64,000 nt of DNA from Campylobacter jejuni (GTDB lineage: Bacteria; Campylobacterota; Campylobacteria; Campylobacterales; Campylobacteraceae): positions 1,426,001 to 1,490,000 of the forward strand of contig NZ_LN831025.1 of the NCBI RefSeq assembly GCF_001457695.1, in the 5' to 3' direction. Below are positions 9,123 to 18,790 of this stretch, piece after piece (the stretch's first letter is position 1; each line of letters starts with the position of its first letter). The position numbers and the translations under genes are program-made. The notes below the pieces were generated by a model, which had not been told where the DNA came from, did not search any database, and was given only the letters and a program-made list of their open reading frames with translations.

Positions 9123-9817
9123 TATTTTCTCCTTATAATTTGATTTGATATTTTATACGGAACTAATTTTAACATAGTTTTGTTTAAATCACACAAAAAA
9201 TGTTTTATTTCAATAAAATGTGTGAAATTTTTGTTACGCGGACAAACAATATAAAATTTTTCAAAATTGTTTTCTTTTATTAAATTCAATAATTCATGAA
9301 TTTCATTTTCAATTTTTAAATTATATGTATTAATCTCTTTGCAAAGTGGTAAAATTGCAAATTTCTTATCTATTATAATAAGATTACCATCTTGATCTAT
9401 ATTTTTTCCATTATTTTGAAAAGAAACCTTATCATAAACATAAGAGCTAAATAAAATTTGTGCATCAAAACAAATACCATAAAGATAAATTCTTAAAAGT
9501 CTTAAAAGATCGATATTCTTAGATATTTTAGTATTAAAAATCAAGCTTTTTCTTTTTTGAAAGTAAAAAGCGTATGTATTAAGCTTGATATTTATATTTT
9601 GAATCTTACCAAATGAAACATGCATTATATCATGTAAAAAATTTCCAAATATCATTTTTAAACTCTTGGTATTTTTTGCATATAAAAGAGGAATTTTTAG
9701 AGCGCTATCAACACTCGCATTATATTGAGTTAAAAAAGTCAACATAAGCTCTTGATTGTTTAAATAGCGATAAATTTGCGGTATAAATTCTCGCTTATCA
9801 TCAAATCCAAATAACAT
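9122..9817 (-). CDS. Conserved hypothetical protein (Cj1383c type)
   Basis: A 231-residue protein without signal peptide or membrane segment and without a motif I recognise. It is rich in Lys, Asn, Phe and Ile. It lies between a small DUF2325-like gene (2-bp gap) and fldA (1-bp overlap), and this order Cj1384c-Cj1383c-fldA is the one known from C. jejuni. Constant coupling to flavodoxin suggests a redox-related role, but nothing in the sequence proves it. Confidence 0.7.
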   Translation of the reverse strand: MLFGFDDKREFIPQIYRYLNNQELMLTFLTQYNASVDSALKIPLLYAKNTKSLKMIFGNFLHDIMHVSFGKIQNINIKLNTYAFYFQKRKSLIFNTKISKNIDLLRLLRIYLYGICFDAQILFSSYVYDKVSFQNNGKNIDQDGNLIIIDKKFAILPLCKEINTYNLKIENEIHELLNLIKENNFEKFYIVCPRNKNFTHFIEIKHFLCDLNKTMLKLVPYKISNQIIRRK

Positions 9818-9819
9818 CT

Positions 9820-10134
9820 TTAACCTTTATAGCAAGAAAATTCTTTATTAAGATTAAAAATTTTACAATATTCACAATACACACAACTTACACTTCTTTT
9901 TGCACAAACTAATGGAATTTTACGCTTTTTAGCTTCATTTTTGATTTTTTTCATAGTATTATGATTTAAAAAGCTTGTTAACATTACTATACATTCTGTA
10001 TCACAAGGAATCGGCTTGCGGTTAACTCTATTTTCATTACGCGCATCCCAGTGTTCTATTTTTTTAGCACCTAAATCATGTAAAACAGCTCTAATAGGAG
10101 TGATTTCATCTGCACCAATAACCAAAACTGACAT
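9820..10134 (-). CDS. DUF2325-like small protein (Cj1384c type)
   Basis: A 104-residue protein starting MSVLVIGADEITPI, with the DUF2325-like features HWDARNENR and an internal TSFLNHNTM. The C-terminal cysteine cluster (C-V-Y-C-E-Y-C, then a final C) could bind a metal or cluster. Function is unknown. It heads the operon with the Cj1383c-type gene and fldA and diverges from katA, so the shared region may place it under peroxide or iron control. Confidence 0.75.
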   Translation of the reverse strand: MSVLVIGADEITPIRAVLHDLGAKKIEHWDARNENRVNRKPIPCDTECIVMLTSFLNHNTMKKIKNEAKKRKIPLVCAKRSVSCVYCEYCKIFNLNKEFSCYKG

Positions 10135-10166
10135 AAATTCTCCTTTGTGATTTTTAAAATATATTT

Positions 10167-10181
10167 TGATAATTATTATTA
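10167..10181. promoter_or_regulatory. Fur/PerR-type 7-1-7 box between the DUF2325 gene and katA
   Basis: TGATAATTATTATTA matches the 7-1-7 inverted repeat bound by Fur-family proteins in six of seven arm positions, with a perfect ATAAT-T-ATTAT core. KatA is a known PerR target in C. jejuni. The box is closer to the start of the DUF2325 gene (33 bp) than to the katA -10 (about 80 bp), so it may control either or both. Confidence 0.5.
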
Positions 10182-10261
10182 TAATATAAAAAAACTAAAT
10201 TTATTTTGAAATTTATCATCAATAAAATGCAATTATTCAGTTAATTTTAATTTTTAATAGA

Positions 10262-10267
10262 TATAAT
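10262..10267 (+). promoter_or_regulatory. katA -10 element
   Basis: TATAAT preceded by T-rich sequence, 37 bases before the katA ATG. This is the usual Campylobacter sigma70 promoter form, where the -35 is replaced by a periodic T-rich stretch. Confidence 0.65.
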
Positions 10268-10304
10268 TTACTAGTTAATAAAATTTATTATTTAGGAGAA
10301 AACA

Positions 10305-11729
10305 ATGAAAAAATTAACTAACGATTTTGGAAACATTATAGCCGATAATCAAAATTCATTAAGTGCAGGCACAAAAGGACCTTTACTTATGCAAGATTAT
10401 CTTTTGCTTGAAAAACTTGCTCATCAAAATAGAGAAAGAATTCCAGAAAGAACCGTTCATGCTAAGGGAAGTGGAGCTTATGGCGAAATAAAAATCACTG
10501 CTGATTTATCTGCTTATACTAAGGCAAAAATATTTCAAAAAGGAGAAATAACTCCTCTTTTTCTACGCTTTTCAACAGTAGCAGGTGAAGCAGGTGCAGC
10601 AGATGCTGAACGCGATGTGAGAGGTTTTGCTATTAAATTTTACACCAAAGAAGGAAACTGGGACTTGGTAGGAAATAACACTCCGACATTCTTCATCCGT
10701 GATGCTTATAAATTTCCTGATTTCATCCATACTCAAAAAAGAGATCCAAGAACTCATCTAAGAAGTAATAATGCTGCTTGGGATTTTTGGAGTTTATGTC
10801 CTGAAAGTTTACATCAAGTAACCATTCTTATGAGCGATAGAGGAATTCCTGCAAGTTATCGTCATATGCATGGATTTGGAAGCCATACTTATAGTTTTAT
10901 TAATGATAAAAATGAAAGATTTTGGGTGAAATTCCATTTTAAAACCCAACAAGGGATTAAAAATCTTACCAACCAAGAAGCTGCCGAGCTTATAGCAAAA
11001 GATAGAGAAAGTCATCAAAGAGATCTCTATAATGCTATAGAAAATAAAGATTTTCCAAAATGGAAAGTTCAAGTTCAAATTCTTGCTGAAAAAGATATAG
11101 AAAAACTTGGATTTAATCCTTTTGATTTAACAAAAATTTGGCCTCATAGTCTTGTGCCTTTGATGGATATAGGCGAAATGATTCTAAACAAAAATCCTCA
11201 AAATTATTTTAATGAAGTTGAACAAGCTGCCTTTAGTCCAAGCAATATCGTTCCTGGAATTGGCTTTAGCCCTGATAAAATGTTGCAAGCTAGAATTTTT
11301 TCATATCCTGATGCACAAAGATATAGAATAGGAACTAATTATCATCTTTTGCCCGTAAATCGTGCAAAAAGCGAAGTGAATACTTACAATGTCGCTGGTG
11401 CTATGAATTTTGATAGTTATAAAAATGATGCAGCTTATTATGAACCAAACAGCTATGATAATAGCCCAAAAGAAGACAAAAGCTATCTTGAACCTGATTT
11501 AGTCTTAGAAGGCGTAGCACAAAGATATGCTCCACTAGATAATGACTTTTATACTCAACCAAGAGCTTTATTTAATCTTATGAATGATGATCAAAAAACT
11601 CAACTTTTTCATAATATCGCCACTTCTATGGAGGGAGTTGATGAAAAAATTATCACTAGAGCTTTAGAACATTTTGAAAAAATTTCACCTGATTATGCAA
11701 AAGGAATTAAAAAAGCTTTAGAAAAATAA
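10305..11729 (+). CDS. katA: Haem catalase KatA
   Basis: A monofunctional small-subunit catalase of 474 aa that splits hydrogen peroxide to water and oxygen; the only catalase known in C. jejuni. His52 (VHAKGSG) and the GNNTP asparagine (124-125) form the distal site. [14 protein letters not shown] carries the proximal haem-ligand tyrosine. No signal peptide. AGGAG precedes the ATG. The ankyrin gene 57 bp downstream is known to help KatA obtain haem; a hairpin separates them. Confidence 0.97.
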   Translation: MKKLTNDFGNIIADNQNSLSAGTKGPLLMQDYLLLEKLAHQNRERIPERTVHAKGSGAYGEIKITADLSAYTKAKIFQKGEITPLFLRFSTVAGEAGAADAERDVRGFAIKFYTKEGNWDLVGNNTPTFFIRDAYKFPDFIHTQKRDPRTHLRSNNAAWDFWSLCPESLHQVTILMSDRGIPASYRHMHGFGSHTYSFINDKNERFWVKFHFKTQQGIKNLTNQEAAELIAKDRESHQRDLYNAIENKDFPKWKVQVQILAEKDIEKLGFNPFDLTKIWPHSLVPLMDIGEMILNKNPQNYFNEVEQAAFSPSNIVPGIGFSPDKMLQARIFSYPDAQRYRIGTNYHLLPVNRAKSEVNTYNVAGAMNFDSYKNDAAYYEPNSYDNSPKEDKSYLEPDLVLEGVAQRYAPLDNDFYTQPRALFNLMNDDQKTQLFHNIATSMEGVDEKIITRALEHFEKISPDYAKGIKKALEK

Positions 11730-11736
11730 TTTTTAC

Positions 11737-11755
11737 TTGCCACTTTTGGTGGCAA
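11737..11755 (+). terminator. Hairpin between katA and the ankyrin gene
   Basis: TTGCCAC pairs with GTGGCAA around a 5-base loop. No clear U-tract follows, so it is more likely a partial terminator or a 3'-end stabiliser that lowers expression of the ankyrin gene relative to katA than a full stop. Confidence 0.5.
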
Positions 11756-11785
11756 ACTAAAGATTATAATAATTAAGGAAAAACA

Positions 11786-12256
11786 ATGACAACTCTTAGT
11801 TTAGAAGAAGAAAAAAGATTTGAAGAGCTTTGCAAAATGGCTTTTAATTTTGCAAGAAATAATGAATGTGAAAATCTTAAAATCATGATAGAAGCAGGTT
11901 TAAATGTAAATTTAAAAACTCATAAAGGCGATAGCTTGCTTATGCTTGCAGCTTATAATAATTCTTATGAAAGCGCTAAAATGCTTTTAGAAAAAGGTGC
12001 AAAAGTGGATGAAAAAAATGATCGCGGACAAACCCCATTAGCGGGAGTTTGTTTTAAAGGATACTTACCTATGTGTGAACTTTTAGTTAAATATGGAGCA
12101 AATATTGATGAAAACAATGGTTTAGGAATGACACCTTATACTTTTGCTATTATGTTTGGACGCAAAGATGTGGCAGAATTTTTACTCAAAAAATCTAAAA
12201 ATAATTTTTTAAAGAAAATAAGCCTAAAAATACTAAAATTTATCAAAAAATTTTAG
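11786..12256 (+). CDS. Ankyrin-repeat protein for catalase haem loading (Cj1386 type)
   Basis: A 156-residue cytoplasmic protein with about three ankyrin repeats; G-D-S-L-L-M-L-A-A-Y (about 52-61) and G-Q-T-P-L-A-G-V-C are the repeat signatures. The C-terminus is basic and hydrophobic. In C. jejuni the orthologue Cj1386 binds haem and supports KatA activity, which fits its position after katA. It converges on the regulator gene, whose stop begins in the next base. Confidence 0.85.
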   Translation: MTTLSLEEEKRFEELCKMAFNFARNNECENLKIMIEAGLNVNLKTHKGDSLLMLAAYNNSYESAKMLLEKGAKVDEKNDRGQTPLAGVCFKGYLPMCELLVKYGANIDENNGLGMTPYTFAIMFGRKDVAEFLLKKSKNNFLKKISLKILKFIKKF

Positions 12257-12913
12257 TTATTTTTTAAATTTCTTCAGATACCTATAGACACTAGGTTCTG
12301 AAATTTTTAAAAATTTTGCTACGATAGGAACCGCCCCTTTTATATTAAAAATACCTTTTTCATATAGCTTTTCAGCAATTTCTTCTTTTTGAGTAATGCT
12401 TAATTGATAATCAGAATTTAAATAACTAGAATCTACGCTTTGAACTAAAATATCCTCTATCGAGTGACTTAATGTTTCTATACTTGAATCATTTTGAGAA
12501 AAACTAATATTTCCTAAAATATCACCCATATCTCCAATTTTTTCTAAATCAATCATCTTGCATATTAAATCTCTCATAATGCTAGTATCATGATTGATAC
12601 ACAAAATACCTACTAATTTGTCATGATTTTTAATAAAAAAAGTAGATCCTCTAATTAATTTTGATTTTCCAACAAGAGCCTTATAATCACATAAAAAATC
12701 TTTTTCTAAATATTTTTTATTTTGCATAAGCTCACTTGCAAAAGCAGTCAAGGGAGAATCTAAACTTCTTCCACTAATATGACTGTTAGCAATTGCTGCA
12801 ATATAGGCCCCATCTTCAGTAATTACATGAAAAACTATCTCATATTGCTCACCTAAAACTTCTCCTAAAAAATATGTCAACTTTATAAATTGTTGTTTTT
12901 GTCCCTCATCCAT
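12257..12913 (-). CDS. YheO-like PAS/HTH transcriptional regulator (Cj1387c type)
   Basis: A 218-residue DNA-binding protein. The N-terminal 110 residues are a YheO-type PAS sensor domain (GRSLDSPL, LVGKSKLIRGSTFFIKN). The last 45 residues form a helix-turn-helix (AVPIVAKFLKISEPSVYRYL). It diverges from the ridA operon, and from memory the orthologue represses that operon and affects flagellar behaviour. A perfect 15-bp palindrome in the 167-bp intergenic region is a candidate binding site. The ligand of the PAS domain is unknown. Confidence 0.85.
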   Translation of the reverse strand: MDEGQKQQFIKLTYFLGEVLGEQYEIVFHVITEDGAYIAAIANSHISGRSLDSPLTAFASELMQNKKYLEKDFLCDYKALVGKSKLIRGSTFFIKNHDKLVGILCINHDTSIMRDLICKMIDLEKIGDMGDILGNISFSQNDSSIETLSHSIEDILVQSVDSSYLNSDYQLSITQKEEIAEKLYEKGIFNIKGAVPIVAKFLKISEPSVYRYLKKFKK

Positions 12914-12995
12914 AAAACTGCCTTCAATAAAAAATTAATATAATATTAAATTCTACTCTTTATACTTTAAAACATTTCTTAAAAATAAAATTTTA

Positions 12996-13010
12996 TTATT
13001 ATGATAATAA
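12996..13010. promoter_or_regulatory. Perfect 7-1-7 palindrome, candidate operator
   Basis: TTATTATGATAATAA is a perfect inverted repeat with one central base, ending four bases before the -35 of the ridA promoter. The 7-1-7 layout is that of Fur/PerR boxes, but the divergent YheO-type regulator is an equally good candidate. Occupancy would block RNA polymerase. Confidence 0.6.
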
Positions 13011-13014
13011 ACTA

Positions 13015-13043
13015 TTGACAAATTATTATTGTAGTGATAAAAT
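13015..13043 (+). promoter_or_regulatory. Consensus sigma70 promoter of the ridA operon
   Basis: TTGACA at 13015-13020 and TAAAAT at 13038-13043, spaced by 17 bases. A perfect -35 is unusual in Campylobacter, where most housekeeping promoters lack one. It implies a strong promoter that needs repression, in line with the adjoining palindrome. Confidence 0.75.
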
Positions 13044-13080
13044 GCATTCTGCTTAATCTATATTTAACAAAGGAGAATTC

Positions 13081-13443
13081 ATGTCAAACTATCCAAAGGC
13101 CATTGGTCCATACTCAGCTTACAGAGAAGTAAATGGACTTTTATTTATATCAGGACAACTTCCTATCAACCCTGCTTCAGGAGAAATAGAAAGCTCTGAT
13201 ATCAAAGAACAAACCAAACAATCTTTAAAAAATATCGGTGCTATCTTAGAAGAAAATGGTATCAGTTATGATAAAGTGATTAAAACCACTTGCTTTTTAG
13301 CTGATATTAATGATTTTGTAGCATTCAATGAAATTTATGCTGAATTTTTTAAAGCTCCTTATCCAGCAAGAAGTGCTTTTGCGGTAAAAGATCTACCAAA
13401 AAAAGCTAAAGTAGAGATAGAGATCATCGCTCAAAAAGGATAA
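13081..13443 (+). CDS. ridA: RidA/YjgF family enamine/imine deaminase
   Basis: A 120-residue member of the RidA family (Cj1388), which hydrolyses reactive enamines and imines made by PLP-dependent lyases. FISGQLPINP (about 23-32) and the ARSAFAVKDLPKKAKVEIE region, with the conserved active-site arginine, are visible. AAAGGAG lies just before the ATG. It is the only intact gene of an operon whose next four members are all broken. One of those is a PLP-dependent cystathionine lyase type enzyme, a plausible source of its substrate. Confidence 0.92.
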   Translation: MSNYPKAIGPYSAYREVNGLLFISGQLPINPASGEIESSDIKEQTKQSLKNIGAILEENGISYDKVIKTTCFLADINDFVAFNEIYAEFFKAPYPARSAFAVKDLPKKAKVEIEIIAQKG

Positions 13444-13446
13444 AAC

Positions 13447-14886
13447 ATGCTAGGTATTGTTTTTTCTTTATTTAGTGTTTTTTTGCTTGTTTTTATGCTT
13501 TATAAAAAAATCAATGCTCACATGGCATTGCTTTTAAGTGGTTTACTTTTACTTTCCTTAGCTGCTCTTTTTGGACTTTCTCCACATATTGTCGCTAAAG
13601 GTTCTTTAAATTTAGGTTTTTTTGATATTTTTCAAGTTTTCAATCAAACCATGTCAAGTACATTAGCAGGGCTTGGACTTACACTTATGACTATAGCAGG
13701 TTTTTCTGCTTATATGGATCATGTTGGGGCTTCTTATACACTCTTTAAAGTTTTTGAAAAACCTTTAAAAATGGTAAAGTCCCCTTATATCTTACTTTTA
13801 GTTGCATATTTTATCGTGCAATTTTTGGTTCTTTTTATCCCTTCTCACGCAGGTTTGGCACTTTTACTTATGGTTACTATGTATCCTATACTTGTACTTC
13901 TGGTGTTTCAAAACTTTCTGCCTTAAGTGTGATTGCGATTTGTCAATATATCGATCATGGACCTGGAAGTGGAAATGTGATCATGGCATCAAAAGTAGCT
14001 GAAGTTGATCCTGCAATTTATTTTGTTCATTATCAACTCCCTACAACCTTGCCTATCATTATAGCTGTAGGTATTGCGATATATCTTTGCAATAAATTTT
14101 TTGACAAAAAAGATAATTTTGCCTTCAATGCACAAGAAATTGAAAAAGAACTAAATGAAAATGAAGGTAAAGAAAAAGAACTTAAAAAGCCTCCTAGAAT
14201 TTATGCGATTTTACCTATAATTCCTTTGGTTTTAATCCTAGGATTTAGTTCCGTGCTTGATAGCATCTTGGTTTTAATGGGAATAAGTAGTGCCCAAGAA
14301 GTTAAAGCAGCTGCTAGCACTGCAATTAAAATGAATGTTCCAGTAAGCAATGGTGATTTCAACTTTTGTGGCTATTATTTTTGAAATGATACGCTATAAA
14401 AGCGTTGTAGAAACTCTTAATTCTATTATGATTTTCTTTAAAGGAATGGGACATTTATTTGTTATCACAGTTTCACTCATCGTTTGCGGTCAAGTATTTG
14501 CAAGTGGTCTTTTATCTGTAGGTTTTGTAGATACTTTAATAGAATTTTGCAAAAATGCAGGATTTGGAGTTTTGGCTATTATTATCGCCGTTTCAATCTT
14601 GCTTGCGGTTTGTGCTTTCTTAATGGGTTCAGGAAATGCGGCATTTTTTAGCTTTGCTCCACTTATCCCAAATATAGCAAAACACTTTGGAGTTGAAACT
14701 ATCACCATGATAGCACCAATTCAAATTATGACGGGCTTTGGAAGATGTGTTAGTCCTATTGCACCAGCGATCTTAGCTATCTCAGCTATTGCAAAAGTAA
14801 GTCCTTTTGCCGTAGTTAAAAGAACAGCTATTCCTATGCTTGTAGCGGCTATTGTAAATGTTATTATGACTTATATTTATCTTTAA
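13447..14886 (+). pseudogene. C4-dicarboxylate/DcuC-type anaerobic carrier, two frameshifts
   Basis: An inner-membrane transporter of the DcuC/YfcC type, readable in three pieces. Frame 1 (13447-13926) gives the first helices and breaks near 13890-13898, where one base appears lost; the next frame resumes with KLSALSVIAICQ. That frame (through 14384) breaks near 14345-14351, where one base appears gained (AGCAATGG for an expected AGCATGG), and the third frame continues with VISTFVAIIFEMIRYKS to 14886. All three parts keep typical transporter sequence, so the decay is recent. The orthologue Cj1389 is also a pseudogene in NCTC 11168. The substrate is unknown. Confidence 0.88.
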
Positions 14887-14898
14887 AAAGGAGAAAAA

Positions 14899-16061
14899 AT
14901 GAACTCAAAAACTAAACTTATTCATTGTGGCAGAGGCGATCAAGGTGCTGAAGTAAGATCAGTCAATCCTACACTTATGCGTGCATCAACCATACTTTTT
15001 AAAGATCACGCAACTTGGAAAAATACAGAGAATTAAGAAAAACAGATCGTGTTTTAAGCTATGGAGCTAGAGGAACAACAACCAATTTTGAACTTGAAAA
15101 ACTTATTTGCACTCTAGAGGGTGGTTATAGAGCACAACTTTTTCCAACAGGACTTGCAGCATTAGCCATGGTACTTTTAAACTATGCAAGCAAAGATGCA
15201 CATTTTTTAATCACTGATGCAATTTATGGGCCTGTAAGAACGATTTGCGAATTATTTTTAGACAAAATAGGCGTTGAAATTGATTTTTTAAAAGCTGATG
15301 CAAGTGATATAGAAGAAAAAATCAAACCTAATACCAAGCTTATCCTATGCGAAAGTCCAGGTTCTATACTTTATGAAATCATAGATTTACCAAAACTTTG
15401 CAAAATTGCTCATGCATATAATATCCCTGTAGCTATTGACAATACTTATTCTAGTGGATATTTTCTAAATCCTTTAGAACTTGGAGTAGACATTTCAGTT
15501 ATCGCCGCTACAAAATATCTTAGCGGACACTCTGATGTAACCATGGGTATAGTAGTAATCAACGAAAAAGAATGGAAAAATTTTGACAAACTTCCAGAAG
15601 CTTTAGGCTTTACAACAAGTCCTGATGATGCTTACTTAGTACTTCGTGGTATGAGAACACTAGATGTAAGAATGAAAGCTCATGAAAAAAGTGCTGATGA
15701 AATTGTAGAGTTTTTACAAAGCAGAAAAGAAATTAAAACAATTTTCTATCCAAAACTCAAATCCCACCCAAATCATGAAATTTTCATGCGTGATCATAAA
15801 GGTGCAAATGGTATGATTACCATAGAATTTGCAGAAGGTTATAACAAAGATGATGCTATTAAATTTGTAGATAAACTAGAATACTTTTCAATTGGTGCTA
15901 GCTGGGGTGGATATGAAAGCTTAACCACCGTAACTACTCCGCCTAGAACTGCAACAGACCTAAGTGCAAGAGGGCTATTTGTAAGATTTCATATAGGTCT
16001 TGAAGATACTAAAGATTTAATTGCTGATTTAACACAAGCTTTTGATAGTATTAAAAAATAA
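14899..16061 (+). pseudogene. metC: Cystathionine beta-lyase (MetC-type), one frameshift
   Basis: A PLP-dependent trans-sulfuration enzyme of the Cys/Met metabolism family. The ATG at 14899 follows AAGGAG. The frame reads MNSKTKLIHCGRGDQ for 44 residues (last HATWKN) and stops at 15036. The remainder is open in another frame from 15015 (EKYRELRKTDRVLSYG) to the stop at 16061. One base is missing around 15016-15023, in a run of G and A. The PLP lysine motif AATKYLSGHSD is intact in the second part. The same gene is split (metC') in NCTC 11168. Confidence 0.9.
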
Positions 16062-16070
16062 GGAGATAAG

Positions 16071-17437
16071 ATGACAGGAATTAGCGTATTTGATCATAGA
16101 TTACTAGCAGACTCATGGAGCACGCAGGAAATGCGTGCTATTTTTTGCGAACAAAACCGCATACAAAAATGGCTCGATGTTGAAGCAGCTTTAGCAAAAG
16201 CACAAGCAAAACTTAAAATTATCCCTAAAAAAGCAGCTGATGAGATCGCAAAAAAGCTCATTATAAATTTATGGATATGGACTTTATCTTTGCTGAATTT
16301 AAAAAGACCAAACACCCTTTAGTTCCTACTGTAAGAGGATTAGAAAAAGCTTGCGATAATAATTTAGGCGAATATGTACATTTTAGAGTAACCACTCAAG
16401 ATATCATCGATACAGGACTGGTTTTACAATTTAAAGAAGCAATGACTCTTGTAAAAAGCGAATTAAAAGCTATCGCAAAAGCCTTAGCGAAACTAGCTAA
16501 AACCCATAAAAACACTGCTATGATGGGAAGAACTCTTGCTTTACAAGCTTTACCGATCACCTTTGGGCATAAGGTAGCCATCTGGCTTAGCGAGCTTGAT
16601 CGTCATTTTGAAAGAATACTTGAACTTGAAAAAAGACTTTATGTAGGCAGCATAGTAGGAGCTGTTGGAACCAAGGCGAGTTTAAGCGATGAATGCAACG
16701 AAGTAGAAAAGCTAACTTTAGAGAATTTAGGACTTGAAGTGCCTAATATCTCTTGGCAGAGCACACGTGATCGCTTTATAGAGCTTGGTTTTGTACTAGG
16801 CAATATCAATGCAACTTTTAACAAAATCGCTCATCAATTACTCATACTCTCACACAATGAAATCGATGAAGTAGCAGAACCTTTTGGCAAAGGACAAGTA
16901 GGATCTAGCACTATGCCACACAAAAGAAATCCTGCAGTAAGCGAAAATGCAGTTACAGTAAGCAATGCCTTTAAGGCAAATTTAGCCATTTTAAGCGATA
17001 TTGAAAGACACGAGCATGAAAGAGATGGGCAAGTTTGGAAAATGGAATGGAAACTTTTACCTGAAATGTTTTTAATGCTTTCTGTGGTTTTAGCAAATAT
17101 GAAATTTGCTCTTAGTGACCTAGAAGTTAAAAAAGATAAAATGCTTAAAAATCTTGACACTCTTAAAGGCTTTGTACTGGCAGAACGCGTTATGTTTGCA
17201 CTAAGCGATCATTACGGCAAACAACACGCTCATGAAATCGTTTATGAAAACGCTATGCTAGGTATCGAACAACAAAAAACTTTCAAAGAAGTATTGCTTG
17301 CAGATACAAGAGTATCTCAAGTCTTAAAAGAAAAAGATATCGATGCTTTACTTGATGCAACAACCTATGTAGGATATGCACCTAAACTAGTAGATGAATT
17401 TTTAGAGAAAATTCAAAATCATGCTATTTTACAATAG
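16071..17437 (+). pseudogene. Aspartase/adenylosuccinate-lyase superfamily enzyme, one frameshift
   Basis: A lyase of the fumarase/aspartase superfamily (Cj1394 type), which cleaves C-N bonds with release of fumarate or a similar product. The first 64 residues are in one frame and the rest in another; a single A lost from the run at 16250-16255 explains the break (A7 would read KKAHYKFMDMDFIF across it). The superfamily signature GSSTMPHKRNP is intact at about 16908-16940. I recall the orthologue as intact in NCTC 11168, so this lesion may be strain-specific, reversible by slippage, or a sequencing error. The substrate is not determinable. Confidence 0.85.
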
Positions 17438-17445
17438 GAAAAACG

Positions 17446-18786
17446 ATGTTGTATAGCGAAATTTTGGCGGATTTTATTTTCAATCTTCAGTATGAAAATA
17501 TCCCTAATACAGTTGTTCAAAGAGCTAAAGAGCTTATGCTTGATAGCCTTGGAACGGCTATAGCAGCGAGTAAGGAAGAATGCGTTTTAAATGCCTTTAA
17601 AGCTTTTGAAAATTTAAGCACAGAAAAAAATACCCCTGTATGGGTACATGATAAAAAATTAGATCCCATTTATGCAGCCATGCTAAATGGCATTGCTTCT
17701 CATGCACTTGATTTTGATGATACGCATACAGAAGCTATTTTGCACGCAAGTGCGATTTTAACTCCTCTTTGTTTAAGTTATGGTTTTCATGTTAGCAAAG
17801 ATGCGAAAAAAATCATCAAAGCTTTTATAATAGGCTGGGAAATTGCAGCTAGAGTAGGCATTGCAAGCAAAGGCACTTTTCATAAGCGTGGTTTTCATAC
17901 CACTGCTATTGCAGGAATTTTTGGAAGTGTGAGTGCAAGTGCAATCTTGCTGGATCTTAACAAAGAACAAATCATCAATGCTTTAGGACTTGCTGGAAGT
18001 TTTGCAAGTGGGATTAATGAGTTCTTATCCAATGGCTCTAATTCAAAAGTCTTACATATAGCAAATGCCATTAAAAATGGAATTTTAATCGCTAACTTTG
18101 CTAAAAATAACATGAGTGAACCTCTAAGCATTTTTAAAGGTAGGGATAATATCTTTAAATGTTTTGGTATAGAACAAGAATGCGATAAAACAGAACTTGA
18201 TAAAGGCTTGGGTGAAATTTAGCAAAGTATGCAAGTTTCTATAAAGCCTTATCCAAGCTGCCATTTTGCTCATGGTCTTATTGATTGTGCCATAGCTTTA
18301 AAAAATGATGGCTTAAAAGCAGATGAAATCAAAAGCATTCGTTGTTTTGTAGATGAAGTTCCTATTTCTTTTATTTGCGATCCTTTAGAAGCAAAATACA
18401 CTCCAAACAGTGCTTATGAGGCCAAATTTTCCATGCCTTTTTTAATGGCTCTAGGATTCTTTGATGGTAAAATCACTCTTGAATCTTATGAAAATTTAAA
18501 GCGTGAAGAAGTACTAGAATTTGCTAAAAAAATCAGTTACAAAAAAAGGAAATCTCAAGGCTTTCCAAAATATTTTCCAGGGCATTTAGAAGCCAGTTTG
18601 CAAGATGGACGCATAATCCAAAAAGATGTTTTTATCAATAAAGGTAATTTTGATAATCCACTAAGTTTTGAAGAATTAAAAGCTAAATTTTTAGCCAATG
18701 CACAAATTTACCTTGATAATACTAAAGCTAACAAAATTCTAGATCAAATCATCAATCTAGAAAATTTAAACCACTTTTCTTTTTAA
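17446..18786 (+). pseudogene. MmgE/PrpD family protein with in-frame amber codon
   Basis: A member of the MmgE/PrpD family (2-methylcitrate dehydratase, cis-aconitate decarboxylase and related epimerases). The frame starts at 17446 with LYSEILADFIFNLQYENIP and contains the family stretch DFDDTHTEAILHASA. A single TAG at 18220-18222 interrupts it after residue 258; the same frame continues to 18786 through VSIKPYPSCHFAHG. No frameshift is needed, so one base change caused the loss. The orthologue Cj1395 is also a pseudogene in NCTC 11168. A suppressor tRNA would restore it, but none is evident here. Confidence 0.87.
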
Positions 18787-18790
18787 ATAT

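Noticed and set aside
13929-14886. Two apparently separate membrane protein genes in the broken carrier
   Set aside because: They continue the same transporter fold in shifted frames and lack their own ribosome binding sites; treated as one pseudogene.
15015-16061. A stand-alone 348-residue MetC-like gene
   Set aside because: It would start with TTG inside the frame of the real N-terminal fragment at 14899; a single missing base joins the two parts.
18229-18786. A separate gene for the second half of the MmgE/PrpD protein
   Set aside because: Same frame as the first half with only one TAG between, and no ribosome binding site.
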